Positions 54,601 through 64,000 of a stretch of DNA of 64,000 nucleotides are shown one piece after another. The notes beneath the pieces were generated by a model that was given only the letters and a program-made list of their open reading frames with translations, searched no databases and was not told the DNA's origin. The DNA lies in assembly GCA_033782935.1 (NCBI GenBank), contig JAWQEG010000633.1, forward strand, positions 1 through 64,000, read 5' to 3'. A program made the translations under genes and the position numbers. Positions within the stretch are counted from its first letter, which is position 1, and each line of letters opens with the position of its first letter. The stretch comes from Petrolisthes cinctipes. Lineage: Eukaryota; Arthropoda; Malacostraca; Decapoda; Porcellanidae.

Positions 54601-56553
54601 CAGACACCTGAGAAAATAAAGACACCAAAGGAGCCTGAAAAAGTTATAGAAAGTGAGATTAAACTTGCAACACCTGCAAATGCTGATGGCAAAAAAATCC
54701 GAGCACAAAGACCCAGGAAGATTATTTCTTATGCAAATTTAGCTGAGGAAGGAATTCTGGGTGAGGAAATTCTGCATACCAAAGGAAAGATAGGAAGTAT
54801 CACAAGGGGTGATATTTACTTCTTGTACACGAAATGGCTCAGGAACAAAATGTCTATCGGAGGTAATGTGTTTGTTACTGACCTCTTGAAGGACGTGGAA
54901 AAGCTAATGGAAGAGAGGAAAGTGCAGACCATTCGTGTCCCAGCTGGAACGCTCATGTCATCTTCGGTAAGGCTGCATGAGGAATACAAAGAGATGCTGT
55001 TATTCAGTAAGGAAGATGCCCTCATGTACCTAGAGGAGGACTGGTTGGAGGACATTCAGTATCTTGTGTCCAAGTCAAAATCACGTAGGAGCACAATTGA
55101 CGGAGACAACGCTGGGAGAACTGATTGTGAAAGTGGAGGGAGTGTCTCTGGCAGGGTAGACAGGGACAACTCTTCAACTCGTGCAGATAGTGTAGGAACT
55201 TTGAGTGACTACGAAAATTCAGATGATCTGCATGATCATGATTTGTCAAACAGTATGACTGCTGGAAATCAAGGAACTTCTCAGATGTCCTCAAGCTTCA
55301 CATCAGACAGTCATACGATTAATGTAAGAAAGAGGATGAAGGGCAAAAAGGCTACAGAGGCATTGGAAGAAATGGATAAACAAAGCAATCAACAAGTTTT
55401 TGAAGATGACTTAACAAAGCAAAAGGAATCAAAGCCACTGAGTAGCAAGCTCCTTAATACTGAAGATAACTATGAAGTGGATATGATTCTTAATCACAAA
55501 GAGGTGCATTACAAAGACAAGACCATTCGTTTATGTTATTTAGTTAGGTGGTTGGGTTTTGGACCAGAGGAAGACTGTTGGGTAAATGAGGAAGATCTGG
55601 AGTGTCCAAAGCTACTGCATAAGTACTGGAACTCAAAACAGAAGCTTTCAACTAAAAATTCTCATCAAAGAATTGTTACTAGTAAAGTATGCAAAACAAA
55701 ATCTGCAAAGGATGTGAAAACAGAAAGTCCTTCCTCTATACAAGCAGATCATGACAAGGAAAATATTGATAATGAAATTCATGGAACGTCTCCGTATACA
55801 ACCTTAGGAAACGGTGCATGTGAACAAAAAGAGGGAAAATCATTTGTCAGTAAAAGAGAGTTACTGGAAGTGTATGACAACTGGCGACAGGAGAACCAAA
55901 ATGTACTGATAGCAGGAGGGTCCAACTCGGTGGATCTGGATGTTCTGGTGGAGCGTATCAAGCATCTCATGGAGTCCCGGAACATCAAAACTTTTCATTC
56001 TGAGTCCCTCCTCAATTCCTGTTTCCTGATGACCTTGATGAAAACACGTCTCAAGAGTAAAAAAGCTCTTGATACTTTCCTTGATAGCAACTGCTCAGAG
56101 GCCTTGGAGAACAGGCAGGTGAAGAAGGACAGCATGGCTTTCACTCTTAAAAGTGACTTTGAAACTTTAAAAGAAGACTTTGCAAATTTTAAACATCACA
56201 GAGAGATTGATCACTATAAGCTGGGAGCATTGGAAGAGGAACTAGAGTGTTTGCAAAATGCTTTTGCAATTTCTGAAGACAAAATGTCTACCAAGGCACT
56301 TGTTATTCAAAATGAGGTGGAAAAATTGAAAGCAGACTTGGCAGCACTGGAACAGAAGCAAATCGGAGTGACACCTGCCAGTATATCAAAACAGGAGGAA
56401 GAAATTGAAGAACCTGGGCCAAACCTAATTATTGGAAATGTAGCTGGGGGAAGTGATGCAGTCGAAGCACTGATAAAACTTGGGGTTCCGCGTGAAAATG
56501 TGGAAAGTATACAGGAAGTGATGAGTAGGAGACTGATCAGGCATACTTCTTAG
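51667..56553 (+). CDS. Large single-exon chromodomain protein, family not recognised
   Basis: 1,628 codons without an intron. The frame opens upstream at a GTG through a (GTT)n run (51643-51663); I choose the first ATG, 51667, but an upstream exon is possible. Visible in order: Gly/Arg-rich start, Ser/Gly-rich segment, module A1 (about 236-325), a long Lys/Glu-rich linker, AT-hook-like GRKPK (598-602) and GRPRK (662-666), module A2 (853-930), module B1 (1039-1115), chromodomain (1268-1322), module B2 (1390-1470), and an acidic coiled coil (about 1496-1570). The chromodomain reads YEVDMILNHK...YLVRWLGF...CWVNEEDLECP, with Y1269, W1295 and F1298 at the positions of the methyl-lysine cage. A nuclear chromatin-binding role is inferred. 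No integrase or RT motif suggests a retroelement. The function and name are unknown. Confidence 0.85.
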   Translation: MQGGGRRGRRKGGGKYTASSRSSLGHGTSDSLVRSQKSRGSVMMDATDMTTDMAVVGKNKVPVYVSRREDGTPLYIRQFPPTVEELLKTCSEGSSFEGFSEASGSSFDGFSDVGSSNRGSTSLVSGFQGTLSRPGSPSSGVEGNVSGSEEFEGFASNDSSLALTVKKKEELTKTCNKAVSARKRFTQREKKFTEASPPKRRRSTLVEDDNPPDVSERVTRRRNEVELQNRSTDDPENMIGEYCNAVGCTVEFLDSMKIKKISVSYGMLHELNEFAKKIDWSREYIPKWIQRLSGIKNKDTTEEDMDRINTILRRRKALTVTLAGQKYSAIKLQNFDLTRFILPSSLKPNLESSKLKDDKASTVAFNEVKNDEESALPSVDKPESAKKLTNTPSMVCKTKVSFPGKEQKLDTNSTGNTKGMSVENKVKEKVYSENCGKSSNTKDIDKIRSPRPEVVIGESGASPTTVDEDLSEMGVCFDSMKKKLDGNTESMKENGNDTVVQEMKVSECDSKENRTEDEYIKSVSTDQKERDAVKNMDQGTLKEHMYKNEIVENVKRNCAVESESITENNGEEMSKSKDGIVLETPEQRENISPGKKHGRKPKNPIKNFVRKIPATNIIIDATKLKAEKAKNVHVKDVIRVNLENRSVLQKMSNGTVMKPKGGRPRKNKVVKVLKTGKTFQRDHKIRKLKLGKYKKMPVTKKFLRPTRGSVKKEHTINKEGKESVNEKGESNAANDAHTQRSPAGTLGVSKCGRIRKASAKGIQSIEIKCLFMEDTFPVSVEARVGCGSDRPYVKSIPLCKASTPKTPRTIDPEKLSATLRKKYEKKSCSSLGNKNTSSTSYSFVDNHLVPNFMETDYYLGPYCTKAGVTVDHLNSSCKLDIHMTNGLVKDLYNFYTSHKAPKTALAIRLFKMTNVPIVDYSHLLSCVIRITKVSAIPNHNEKLDREFKMPVREGLLGTRVPRERCSKTVPKKAEKSELQTPEKIKTPKEPEKVIESEIKLATPANADGKKIRAQRPRKIISYANLAEEGILGEEILHTKGKIGSITRGDIYFLYTKWLRNKMSIGGNVFVTDLLKDVEKLMEERKVQTIRVPAGTLMSSSVRLHEEYKEMLLFSKEDALMYLEEDWLEDIQYLVSKSKSRRSTIDGDNAGRTDCESGGSVSGRVDRDNSSTRADSVGTLSDYENSDDLHDHDLSNSMTAGNQGTSQMSSSFTSDSHTINVRKRMKGKKATEALEEMDKQSNQQVFEDDLTKQKESKPLSSKLLNTEDNYEVDMILNHKEVHYKDKTIRLCYLVRWLGFGPEEDCWVNEEDLECPKLLHKYWNSKQKLSTKNSHQRIVTSKVCKTKSAKDVKTESPSSIQADHDKENIDNEIHGTSPYTTLGNGACEQKEGKSFVSKRELLEVYDNWRQENQNVLIAGGSNSVDLDVLVERIKHLMESRNIKTFHSESLLNSCFLMTLMKTRLKSKKALDTFLDSNCSEALENRQVKKDSMAFTLKSDFETLKEDFANFKHHREIDHYKLGALEEELECLQNAFAISEDKMSTKALVIQNEVEKLKADLAALEQKQIGVTPASISKQEEEIEEPGPNLIIGNVAGGSDAVEALIKLGVPRENVESIQEVMSRRLIRHTS

Positions 56554-57620
56554 ATTTCACTCTAACTCAACACTGATGCACACATACATATACATAGTTT
56601 ACTCAAAACTATTCTTTGGTAATCCAGCTCATTACCGTCCTGTTTATGTATTACTATATTCATGTCTGTATTGTTAGGATGTACCATGAGATATAAAATG
56701 CCTTGTTAGCATTAGTACAGTCATACCAGAGTTGACATAACTGATTTGTATTTGTACAGTAAATTGATGTTTCCTTATCAGGAAAGTTAATATTATTACT
56801 TTATATTGAAAGTTGATATACAGTAGCAGTTCATAGATGTTGGGTTAATGTTACTTAAGATTACAGTATTTATGCAGTTGTAAATATTAGTTCAATATTA
56901 GTTCAGTCACATTTCTTAAGCTGTACTGACTCAAATCAGATAGCAGTGTCTGCAGCTGTACATATATGAATTATCTTTGGATCATGAATTAAATATATCA
57001 GTCTGGTACATTTCATAGTTACCCAGTACCATTTCTAAAAATAATTAATAATGTAATTACCAAATTTTGTACATTATGGTATCGTTCCTTGTTATCAGCC
57101 TGTTGATACCTGTACTGTATTAAGTTTTCACCTGTAATGGCCTGTATTATAATACTATAACTACTTTCTGACTTGTAACCATTGTATATATAAAGGGAGT
57201 ATAATAACTTGTGCTAGATGTTGCATTTGCCTAAAAGTAGGAGGAAACATGTTCAAGAGGTATAGAGGTGCTGGATAAAAATGTTTTCTTTGAAAGGATT
57301 GAGCACTCTTGTATGCTATTGCTATTCACTAAAGTGCAAATAAGTGAAAGTTTCTTTATTAAATATGTAAAATAGGACTACTGTACATACTGGAAGGTCT
57401 TTTACTGTAATTACTGTAGGCTATATAGTCTATATCACCTCCAACTTGTAATTTGTATTAGAATTGGTTGTTTGTTGCTGACTGACACCTTTATATTTTG
57501 TAAAAAGCAGCTGTGTATATGTAGTACAAAATAATTTTAAGATTGAATCATATGATATCAAATAGAGTGATTGGAGAAATTTGAAACTTGTCAAGATGGG
57601 CCCACACAAACTACCGTACT

Positions 57621-57626
57621 AATAAA
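57621..57626 (+). promoter_or_regulatory. Candidate polyadenylation signal for the chromodomain gene
   Basis: AATAAA about 1.07 kb after the stop. The interval 56554-57620 is AT-rich with no competing frame and probably includes the 3' UTR. Confidence 0.3.
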
Positions 57627-58222
57627 GACAAGACTTGGACCCTCATTCATTTGAAGGTTGGTATTACATGTACTATACACTAAAGGTCAATAGCCTAATT
57701 CAGTCCTGATCCTAGGCATATTATGAGTCGCTACCAAATGGGTTTCACACAGCTGTGTTATAGGAGGAGTGGAATGCAAGGTCGGTAGATATTCGTGTTG
57801 TGCCTCGGATCAGGACACATTTGTTGACCTCAGTGTACATTCCGTATCATACTCTTTCTCTCAGATATATTTTTCTTAATAAGGTTTAGTTTAATTAGGA
57901 ATGTTGTACTTTAGCCTACTTGTATTAATAATAATGGCCATTTTAAAGTTCCGTAACTCATGAAATATTTAAGTATACAGTGTAGTATGATATGTGTTGT
58001 CACTATTCAACATATCAGGCTTAATTACACCACTATTTGACAGGATTACACTGTTAGACATGATTGTTGGCCCAAACTTTTATGCACTGTGCCTGTAACT
58101 GTACTAAGCATAACTCTAATTCAGTCATCAGACAAATTTATTCAACAGCAACAAAAAAAATACCGCATACTATAGCTTCATCAGGCCTAATTATTGAAGC
58201 ATGTGTATATCATTCCATAGTC

Positions 58223-58356
58223 ATGGCAGCATCACGGGACCGCCGCTCCACTGCCGGGACAAAGATGTCACGCCTGCTGGATGAGGAGGAGGAAGATGAC
58301 TTTTACAAAACTACATATGGAGGTTTTGCAGAGGAGGCAGATGACGTGGATTATCA
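58223..58356 (+). CDS. VPS72: VPS72 exon 1 (residues 1-44)
   Basis: Encodes KMSRLLDEEEEDDFYKTTYG and then GFAEEADDVDY; donor GTAAGT, phase 2. Confidence 0.92.
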
Positions 58357-61300
58357 GTAAGTTGACAGTGATGACAGATTGATTTGGAATGATTTTCTAT
58401 AATTTTACATTTGGAAACAGTAGACAACAAATTGTATAAAATATTTCAAATGATAAGTATCTTGTTTTAACTGTCTTTCTATTTCTCTATGCCATAATTT
58501 ATCCTGCATAAATATCTTAACCACCCTGTCCTCTGCCAACACTCATTAGTTTTACTCTCTCCAACTCACACGCATCTCTTCCATGTCTCTTTCAATTCCA
58601 TGATTTCCATCCCTGCACTTCATCCTTAATCTGTCTCTCCTTTTTTCCAACCATTTTTACTCTCATACTCCGTAGCAAAAATTTATAAAGCTTGTATCAG
58701 ATCAGTCTTGATTTATTGTGTGGAAATGTGGGCATTATCTGATAGACTGATGAATATACAGTATTATGAAGTAATCATAAAATAAAAAGGTAAATGGCTG
58801 AAGTTAAGTGGGTGGACAGGGTGTCAAGTGAGGATATAACAATGAAGTGTGGGGAGCTCAGCAAGAAAGTGAAGCAGAGGAGACTCAGATGGTTTGACAA
58901 TGTAAAAAGAAAAGTGAATCTTGAAATAATGGTGGAGCAAATGGATTGGGAGGTTTGTAAGCCCCCAGGGAGATTTAGGAAATCTTGGAGGAGTTATGTC
59001 ATGAAAGGCATGGAAAAGTTAGATACTGTATAGAAGAGGATTTGACAATGAACAGAGAGAAGAGGAGAGCTATTGCACTTCCATCCCTCATACACTGGAA
59101 CACAAAATCAAATGCACAGTGAATCAGGAGGTTGCCAAGGCACTGTAAGGACACTTTCAGAGTCATACCCCACTGCTAAAATCTGATGGGTGAACAAGGT
59201 TTACAAGTATGTGAAGGAGAGGAATGTGAATGAAAGGGAAGGGCTTGATCAAGTATAAAGGGAATATTAAAATGGAGTAAGATGGATACTTCTGCCATGT
59301 CATCTTTTTTGGAAGAGTTCTTGGATGGAATCAGAATTAAATATGGGTAGATATATAGGTTTATGGTGTATGAAAATGTGGGCAGCTACACTTAGACCAC
59401 ACTTAGAGAGTTGGTTAGTGTTGATGGAGATGCATGTGCTTTGCTGAGGGTGGTATCTTCTAGTTATTTACTGAAGCTAACCTGTTTCTTTTGTAGATCA
59501 GAAGTAGAACAGGATGATGAGGTGGACTCAGACTTCAGCATTGATGAGAATGATGAACTGGTGTCAGACACTGAGGATGATCCCAAAGCTGGCAAAAAGA
59601 GGGCAGGTCGCCTTGTTACCAAGGCATACAAGGTAATTCTCCACCATTATCTCTTTTTCATTTAATTATTTTATATCTAGAAAAAAAATTCGGCAGAATA
59701 AATGTGTAGTTATTTTTCTTTCACACCCTGAACTTTACATATTTTGATAGAGGTATTCAAGATGCACTGATACACTTTTTATCACCTGTGTTTTTATCTC
59801 GGGGGTAATAATAGCTACAGGCTGTAAGTTAACATCTCTTTAGATTAAAAATTACCCCATTCTGATCTTTCAAATTGAAGGTCGTAAGAATAACTTGTGG
59901 CTTCATACAGTTACTATATATGAAAATCACCACACCTGTCAGTGTAGTATGGTCATTAAATTCATATCTAAATATATACAGCTATGCTACATCTAGTAAG
60001 AAAAAATCTGATTAAAATGGTGGCTTTACAGTAGTGTCAATATTTTATTCCTGGTGTAGTTATAATTTGCAGGAATTTATAATGCATTGGATTTTTTATC
60101 TTTTTTTTTCTAATGTGTGAATGCTTTTGTTTGACAGGAACCAAAAAAAGTCACCCAGAAACCTCCATCAACCAAGGTCAAGGAAAAGAAGAGCCCACAG
60201 AAGAAGCAAGCAGCGGTGTTTGATCTTGCTGCCTTAGGTACTTGATTTGTCTTGAATTTTTTCTTGAGTTATAATAGTTTTTAATACCTTCTGTGAATCA
60301 CTTGTGTGATTGTGTGAGAGAAAAAACTTGACTAGATAGTTTATGGAATTATTGTTGTTGTTATAGAATGAGAATGGATAAAATAAGGATAATGAAAAAG
60401 GTACTGTATATGTGAGTGAATATGAGGGGGATGAAGGAGACAGAGAGGATGGTATATGGTGAGCAGTTGTGTAAGAAAGCAAAAAATGGAAATGGTTGAA
60501 ACAAAAAACTCGTTCATGCTCCGATTGGAAAGGGTTGAGTGCATTGGCGAGACACTCTTGACAATGAGGAGCCTAATTCTTCACACAAAGGGTAGAACCT
60601 ATACTGCTTTTATGAGGAACATGATGCTGTATGGGAGTGAAACCCGTCGACTGACCAAGGTGGAGGAGGTAATGATTGTTATGAGACTAGAGTGTTGGAG
60701 GCTAAATGTATTTTTGGTACTTCCAAGAGTGGCAGATTAGATGGTGCAACTATGCTTGCCTTGTTTGGTATTGAAAGTATTGGCAGTGTAATGAGGATGG
60801 GGCGGAAATTATGGTTCAGGTATGTGAAGAGAACGAAGGAAGACAGTTGGGTGAGGAAGGTTATGAAAATACATGTTGAGGTGAAGGCCTAGAGGAGAAA
60901 GACAGGAAACTTAGACTATTTCATCAACACATTCCATCAACATCTGTTTTCCAGAAAAGAAAGGAATCCGCAAGTCAACACAGCTCAAATCAGCTGAGAC
61001 TGTGAAGAGGCAGCGGGAACGAGCAGAGATTGAGAGACGACGAGCAATGAAAAAACGTGACCTGACCCCAGCTCTACCCCGCCTCAGTCAGGAGGAACTA
61101 CTTGAAGAGGCCAAGGTCACAGAGGAAGTTAACCTGAAGTCTCTTGGTTAGTTTGGGAAAATGGTACTGAAGTTGTGAACCTACTAATATTATACGTTGA
61201 TTTGTAGTTGAGAGTGTATTACATTAAATGTTATATAGCTTAATGGACGGAGAGCATATGTCTGGTGGTACAATGTTATGTTGGACAAAAGTGCATAACT

Positions 61301-63994
61301 TTTTTATTCTGTTCATGTTAAAGGTGTGATAATTATTGAATAGTTTTCCGCTTTTTTATTTTTCACTGGCACAACTACTACGTTCATATACCATTTGCTA
61401 GCGTTATGGGGGTTAAGCTGTGCTCCTCTTTTGAGGCTGGGTCAGGTAGCCTCAATTATGCAAGAAAATTAATGCTGTATAAATCTTTGCTTCATACTTA
61501 GTACCAGTTAGGCAGTTACAGTACCATTTCTCTCCTACAGAGAAGTATGAACTAGCAGAACTAGACCGTAAGAAACCCAAGGTGGTGCGGCGAGGCTTCA
61601 CCGGGGCATTTGTACGCCACCAATCAACGACCATGCCCCTCATCCAGGAGCTGACACCTGACCCTACACCTCAGAATGCACAGTGCTCAGACCCCTCCAT
61701 CGACATTGAGGTAGGGAAATAAGTCTCCTCTAGCTGTTTTGTTCCTTTCTGTTGCTAGGTTATTGTTTGCTGGTAATTTATGAGGTTCAAATACAGGTGT
61801 ACTGTACCTACCTCCAAATCTCAAATATATGATCAGGTTATGTTCCTGGACTCCCTTTTATTTCCCCTTTATCCTATGTAAACTTTTTTTTTTCTCATTT
61901 TGAATTGTGTATTGTTTAGGGTATTGACATTGCAACAGATAGAGAGCAGAAGATAAAATGAGAAAGAGCAAACACAAAAGAAAATGAAGGAAGGGAGGGA
62001 CAGTTGAATAACCAAAAAGGACAGACTTTGCACCAAGGGGTATCAAAACCCTTTAATTATTGCTCACATAGGATAATCTGTGATGTATGTACACCACAAT
62101 GACAGAGGTTTGTTGTGACTCTATCATCCAATACATGGTGGTCACCATATATGGTGCATAGAGCCTCTGATGATGAGTGTGTTAGTAAAGTGACTCCTTT
62201 TTTGATGGGCTGGTCATTCCTTCAGTAAGATAATGAACTGCAGTTATGGGGCAACAGTAGTGGATTGATTTATTATTGTTTTTTATAATTTATTTCTCTG
62301 CCTGCAGGTACCAGGTGGCACAGCAGCAGCAGCAATGGAAGTGACGGAGAATAAAGAGAACTCTGGAGTACCTGGCAACCTCAATGAAGGAAATGCCTTG
62401 GACCCCAGTGAAAAGTGTGAGCGAACGTTTATCACTTTCTCAGATGAATCCACGTTTAGGAAAACTTTCAGGAAGACAAAACCCAAGACAGTTCAAAAGA
62501 ATATTTGCCCCATCACCAGGTAAGGGTATGAAAAGGATCATCCATTATCCAGCTATACAGTACTGCATTTAGTTCTACTTAATCCAGCATTCATATTATA
62601 TATATTATTTGTTTCATATTTGGTTATTATGGGGAGTACTAACACCTGAATTGAAGGCATTTTGTTTTCAGGTATACTTCGTAGTTTAAAAGGATCAGAA
62701 GCTTTCATTTCACTGAGAACATGTTATCATCTTTGAGTATACTATACAGACTTGTTTAATCTGAATTAACATGCTGTAAAAGTAGCATTGTACTGTAGTG
62801 TGATGTCTTTTTTTTCTGCATTCAGGTTACCAGCTCGTTATTTTGACCCTGTGACGCAGCTTCCATATGCCACGCTGCAGGCTTTCAGGGTGTTGCGGGA
62901 GGCCTACTATCAACAACTGGAGGACAAGGGTGATCGCAATAATAAGCAGGTAATAATGACTTTGTTTACGTTATTTACTTTACTTCCCAAAGGAAACTCC
63001 GTGGAAACCCTGCTGGCTGCAGGAAAATAGCAACAGTCTTTGAAGAGTTTCAGATCTCTATTCAGGTTATAGTAGAGAATCTACTGTTCAGTCTGTCAAT
63101 ATTACTAATTCTTTGCCTCTTTGCTGAAATTCCCTAACATGGGAGGACCATGGCAGAAGTACTGTCAGGGTACTGCATCCCAACTCTTGTTTTGCCCTCT
63201 CATTCATTCTCCTGTATTCCACTCTGACTCCTGTATTTTGTTCCACTCATCAACAGGTTTTCTTCCATTTTATTGATCCAAACTCTCAGCCATCTTGCCA
63301 TCCTATATTCTTTGCGTGTATTGAAAAATGCGGAGGATGCTGCTTATCTTGCACTCAGTCACTCCACAATTCATAGGCAGAGTATGCTTCAGTTTACCAA
63401 TCACACTTGTACTTCACATTGTCTTTTCTTACACTTTCCTATCCATCCCAACATGTTTTTATATTACATGCTCCCAGGTGAGGTTTTCACCTTAAACATT
63501 TCACTTCTGTACCAAATGATGCCTCATGTCGATTCCAAAATCCATCACTCTTTTTCTACTCAAATATTTTTACATTTCATGACATATGGAGTATGTGGAT
63601 CTAGAAAAATATTTGTAAATATTTACATGATGTATCAATGCAGGTGGCCAAGTGGCTCGCGTGGCGTCGAGAGTACAAGAAGGTTCGTGCATCTGCCCAA
63701 AGCATCAAACCCACCGTGACGCCTATACAGCAGCCCATCGCTCGCACTACCATCCCTGTTACAACTACTGGTGTTGTCACCTTCTCTCAGGCTGCCACCA
63801 CCACACCTGTCACATCTGTAGCTGCAGTGGCACAGATTTTACGTTCAGCTGCACCTGCTGGCTCAACACTAATGGCCACTGCGCATGGCACAGCCCTTCC
63901 TGCTACCTCAGTTGCAGGCACGCCACTCCACCTTGGTCCTCGCCCCACATCTGTTACCACCACTGATGCTGGTAATGTGACAAAAAGCTATTGA
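58223..63994 (+). CDS. VPS72: VPS72/YL1, H2A.Z-handling subunit of SRCAP and TIP60 complexes, 8 exons
   Basis: Eight exons join in frame to 472 residues if the last exon reads to the TGA at 63992-63994; human VPS72 has 364. YL1 binds H2A.Z-H2B and helps deposit it in chromatin. N-terminal RLLDEEEEDDFYKTTYGGF is nearly the human DEFYQTTYGGF start of the YL1 domain, followed by an acidic stretch DDEVDSDFSIDENDE, VTKAYKEP, and a basic region in exons 3-4. RTFITFSDESTF and CPITRLPARYFDPVTQLPYA form the C-terminal YL1_C domain. The Thr/Ala/Pro-rich tail in exon 8 is longer than in human. Start at 58223 by homology, although the frame is open upstream. A donor-like GGTAATG at 63971 means the gene may continue beyond the window. 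Confidence 0.9.
58680..59035 (+). pseudogene. LINE polymerase C-terminal remnant, VPS72 intron 1
   Basis: Reads GAGCTCAGCAAGAAAGTGAA on and encodes RRLRWFDNVKRK and PPGRFRKSWRSYVMKGME, the LRWFGHV...GRP...W pattern of LINE C-termini. No RT core is present. Confidence 0.55.
59190..59350 (+). pseudogene. 3' remnant of the (TAGA)n-tailed LINE, VPS72 intron 1
   Basis: GTATGTGAAGGAGAGGAATG, GGGCTTGATCAAGTA and ACTTCTGCCATGTCATC match the last 150 bp of the 43749 copy. It ends in a degenerate TAGATATATAGG. Confidence 0.6.
59497..59632 (+). CDS. VPS72: VPS72 exon 2 (residues 45-90), acidic H2A.Z-binding region
   Basis: Acceptor TTGTAG, donor GTAATT. Encodes EVDSDFSIDENDELVSDTED and RLVTKAYK, aligning with human EVDSDFDIDEGDEP and VVTKAYK. 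Confidence 0.93.
60138..60237 (+). CDS. VPS72: VPS72 exon 3 (residues 91-123)
   Basis: Acceptor TGACAG, donor GTACTT. Lys/Pro-rich, ending VFDLAAL. Low conservation, but flanked by conserved exons and frame-consistent. Confidence 0.85.
60560..60892 (+). pseudogene. LINE polymerase C-terminal remnant, VPS72 intron 3
   Basis: Encodes, across a frameshift near 60700, MLYGSETRRLTKVEEV, MRLECWRL and FRYVKRTKEDSWVRKVM, a recognisable but broken LINE C-terminus. Confidence 0.6.
60955..61146 (+). CDS. VPS72: VPS72 exon 4 (residues 124-187)
   Basis: Acceptor TTCCAG, donor GTTAGT. Encodes KGIRKSTQLKSAETVKRQRE, then LSQEELLEEAKVTEEVNLKSL, aligning with human LTQEELLREAKITEELNLRSL. Confidence 0.93.
61541..61710 (+). 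CDS. VPS72: VPS72 exon 5 (residues 188-244)
   Basis: Acceptor CTACAG, donor GTAGGG. Encodes KYELAELDRKKPKVVRR, HQSTTMPLIQE and ending DPSIDIE, matching the human YHSVTVPL and VDIEG region. Confidence 0.9.
62308..62519 (+). CDS. VPS72: VPS72 exon 6 (residues 245-314)
   Basis: Acceptor CTGCAG, donor GTAAGG. Encodes CERTFITFSDESTFRKTF (human CSRTFITFSDDATF) and VQKNICPIT. Confidence 0.93.
62826..62949 (+). CDS. VPS72: VPS72 exon 7 (residues 315-356), YL1_C core
   Basis: Acceptor ATTCAG, donor GTAATA. Encodes LPARYFDPVTQLPYATLQAF and RVLREAYYQQL, matching human RPALYRDPVTDIPYATARAF. Confidence 0.95.
63644..63994 (+). CDS. VPS72: VPS72 exon 8 (residues 357-472), Thr/Ala-rich tail; 3' end uncertain
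   Basis: Acceptor ATGCAG. Starts VAKWLAWRREYKKVR, then becomes Thr/Ala/Pro-rich. It either ends at TGA 63992-63994 or splices at the GT of 63972. Human ends in a short basic KIVIK, which is not seen here, favouring at least one further exon. Confidence 0.7.
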   Translation: MAKWLAWRREYKKVRASAQSIKPTVTPIQQPIARTTIPVTTTGVVTFSQAATTTPVTSVAAVAQILRSAAPAGSTLMATAHGTALPATSVAGTPLHLGPRPTSVTTTDAGNVTKSY

Positions 63995-64000
63995 AAATTG

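Noticed and set aside
52345..55988. Several 60-170 codon minus-strand frames inside the chromodomain gene
   Set aside because: They are antisense shadows of a long coding exon with no start context or homology.
63100..63290. Further LINE remnant before VPS72 exon 8
   Set aside because: GACCATGGCAGAAGTACTGT weakly resembles the LINE 3' end, but the match is too short to support a call.

Overview
This is eukaryotic, intron-rich nuclear DNA, most likely from an arthropod and probably a decapod crustacean. That assignment rests on the overall picture and not on a marker gene. Protein genes are split by GT-AG introns up to about 4 kb long. Intergenic and intronic DNA is crowded with long (CT)n, (GA)n, (AC)n and (ATT)n arrays, purine tracts of kilobase scale, many small inverted-repeat elements and decayed LINEs. 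Nothing is bacterial: there are no operons, CRISPR arrays or rRNA.

Layout. Bases 1 to about 21,000 hold no convincing protein gene. They contain microsatellites, minisatellites (35 bp, 41 bp and about 140 bp units), polypurine and polypyrimidine tracts, and at least nine copies of a palindromic TTAA-flanked element family. There are also TA-flanked mini-elements and a truncated LINE split by a hAT-like element. Bases 21,011-42,058 (+) carry a complete 11-exon peroxisomal half-ABC transporter of the ABCD1/ABCD2 (ALDP) type, predicted at 737 residues, with all ATPase motifs. Its introns are loaded with transposon remnants, and one intron uses a GC donor. Bases 42,436-45,146 are a four-level nest: a TA-flanked mini-element contains a hAT-like element, which contains a TA-flanked element, which contains a LINE copy with an open reverse transcriptase frame. 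Bases 45,150-51,660 are intergenic with decayed LINE pieces and a Harbinger-like element.

Bases 51,667-56,553 (+) are a single large exon for a 1,628-residue chromodomain protein that I do not recognise as a named family. It has AT-hook-like motifs, a C-terminal coiled coil and what look like four divergent copies of a helical module. Bases 58,223 to about 63,994 (+) are an 8-exon VPS72/YL1 gene, the H2A.Z-handling subunit of the SRCAP and TIP60 chromatin remodelling complexes. Its 3' end is near or beyond the window edge.

The three genes are on the same strand but are independent eukaryotic transcription units. ABCD acts in peroxisomal very-long-chain fatty acyl import. VPS72 and probably the chromodomain protein act on chromatin. 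The strongest candidates for new biology are the repeated-module chromodomain protein, the palindromic TTAA family with one conserved core and several outer sequences, and the nested transposon stack.
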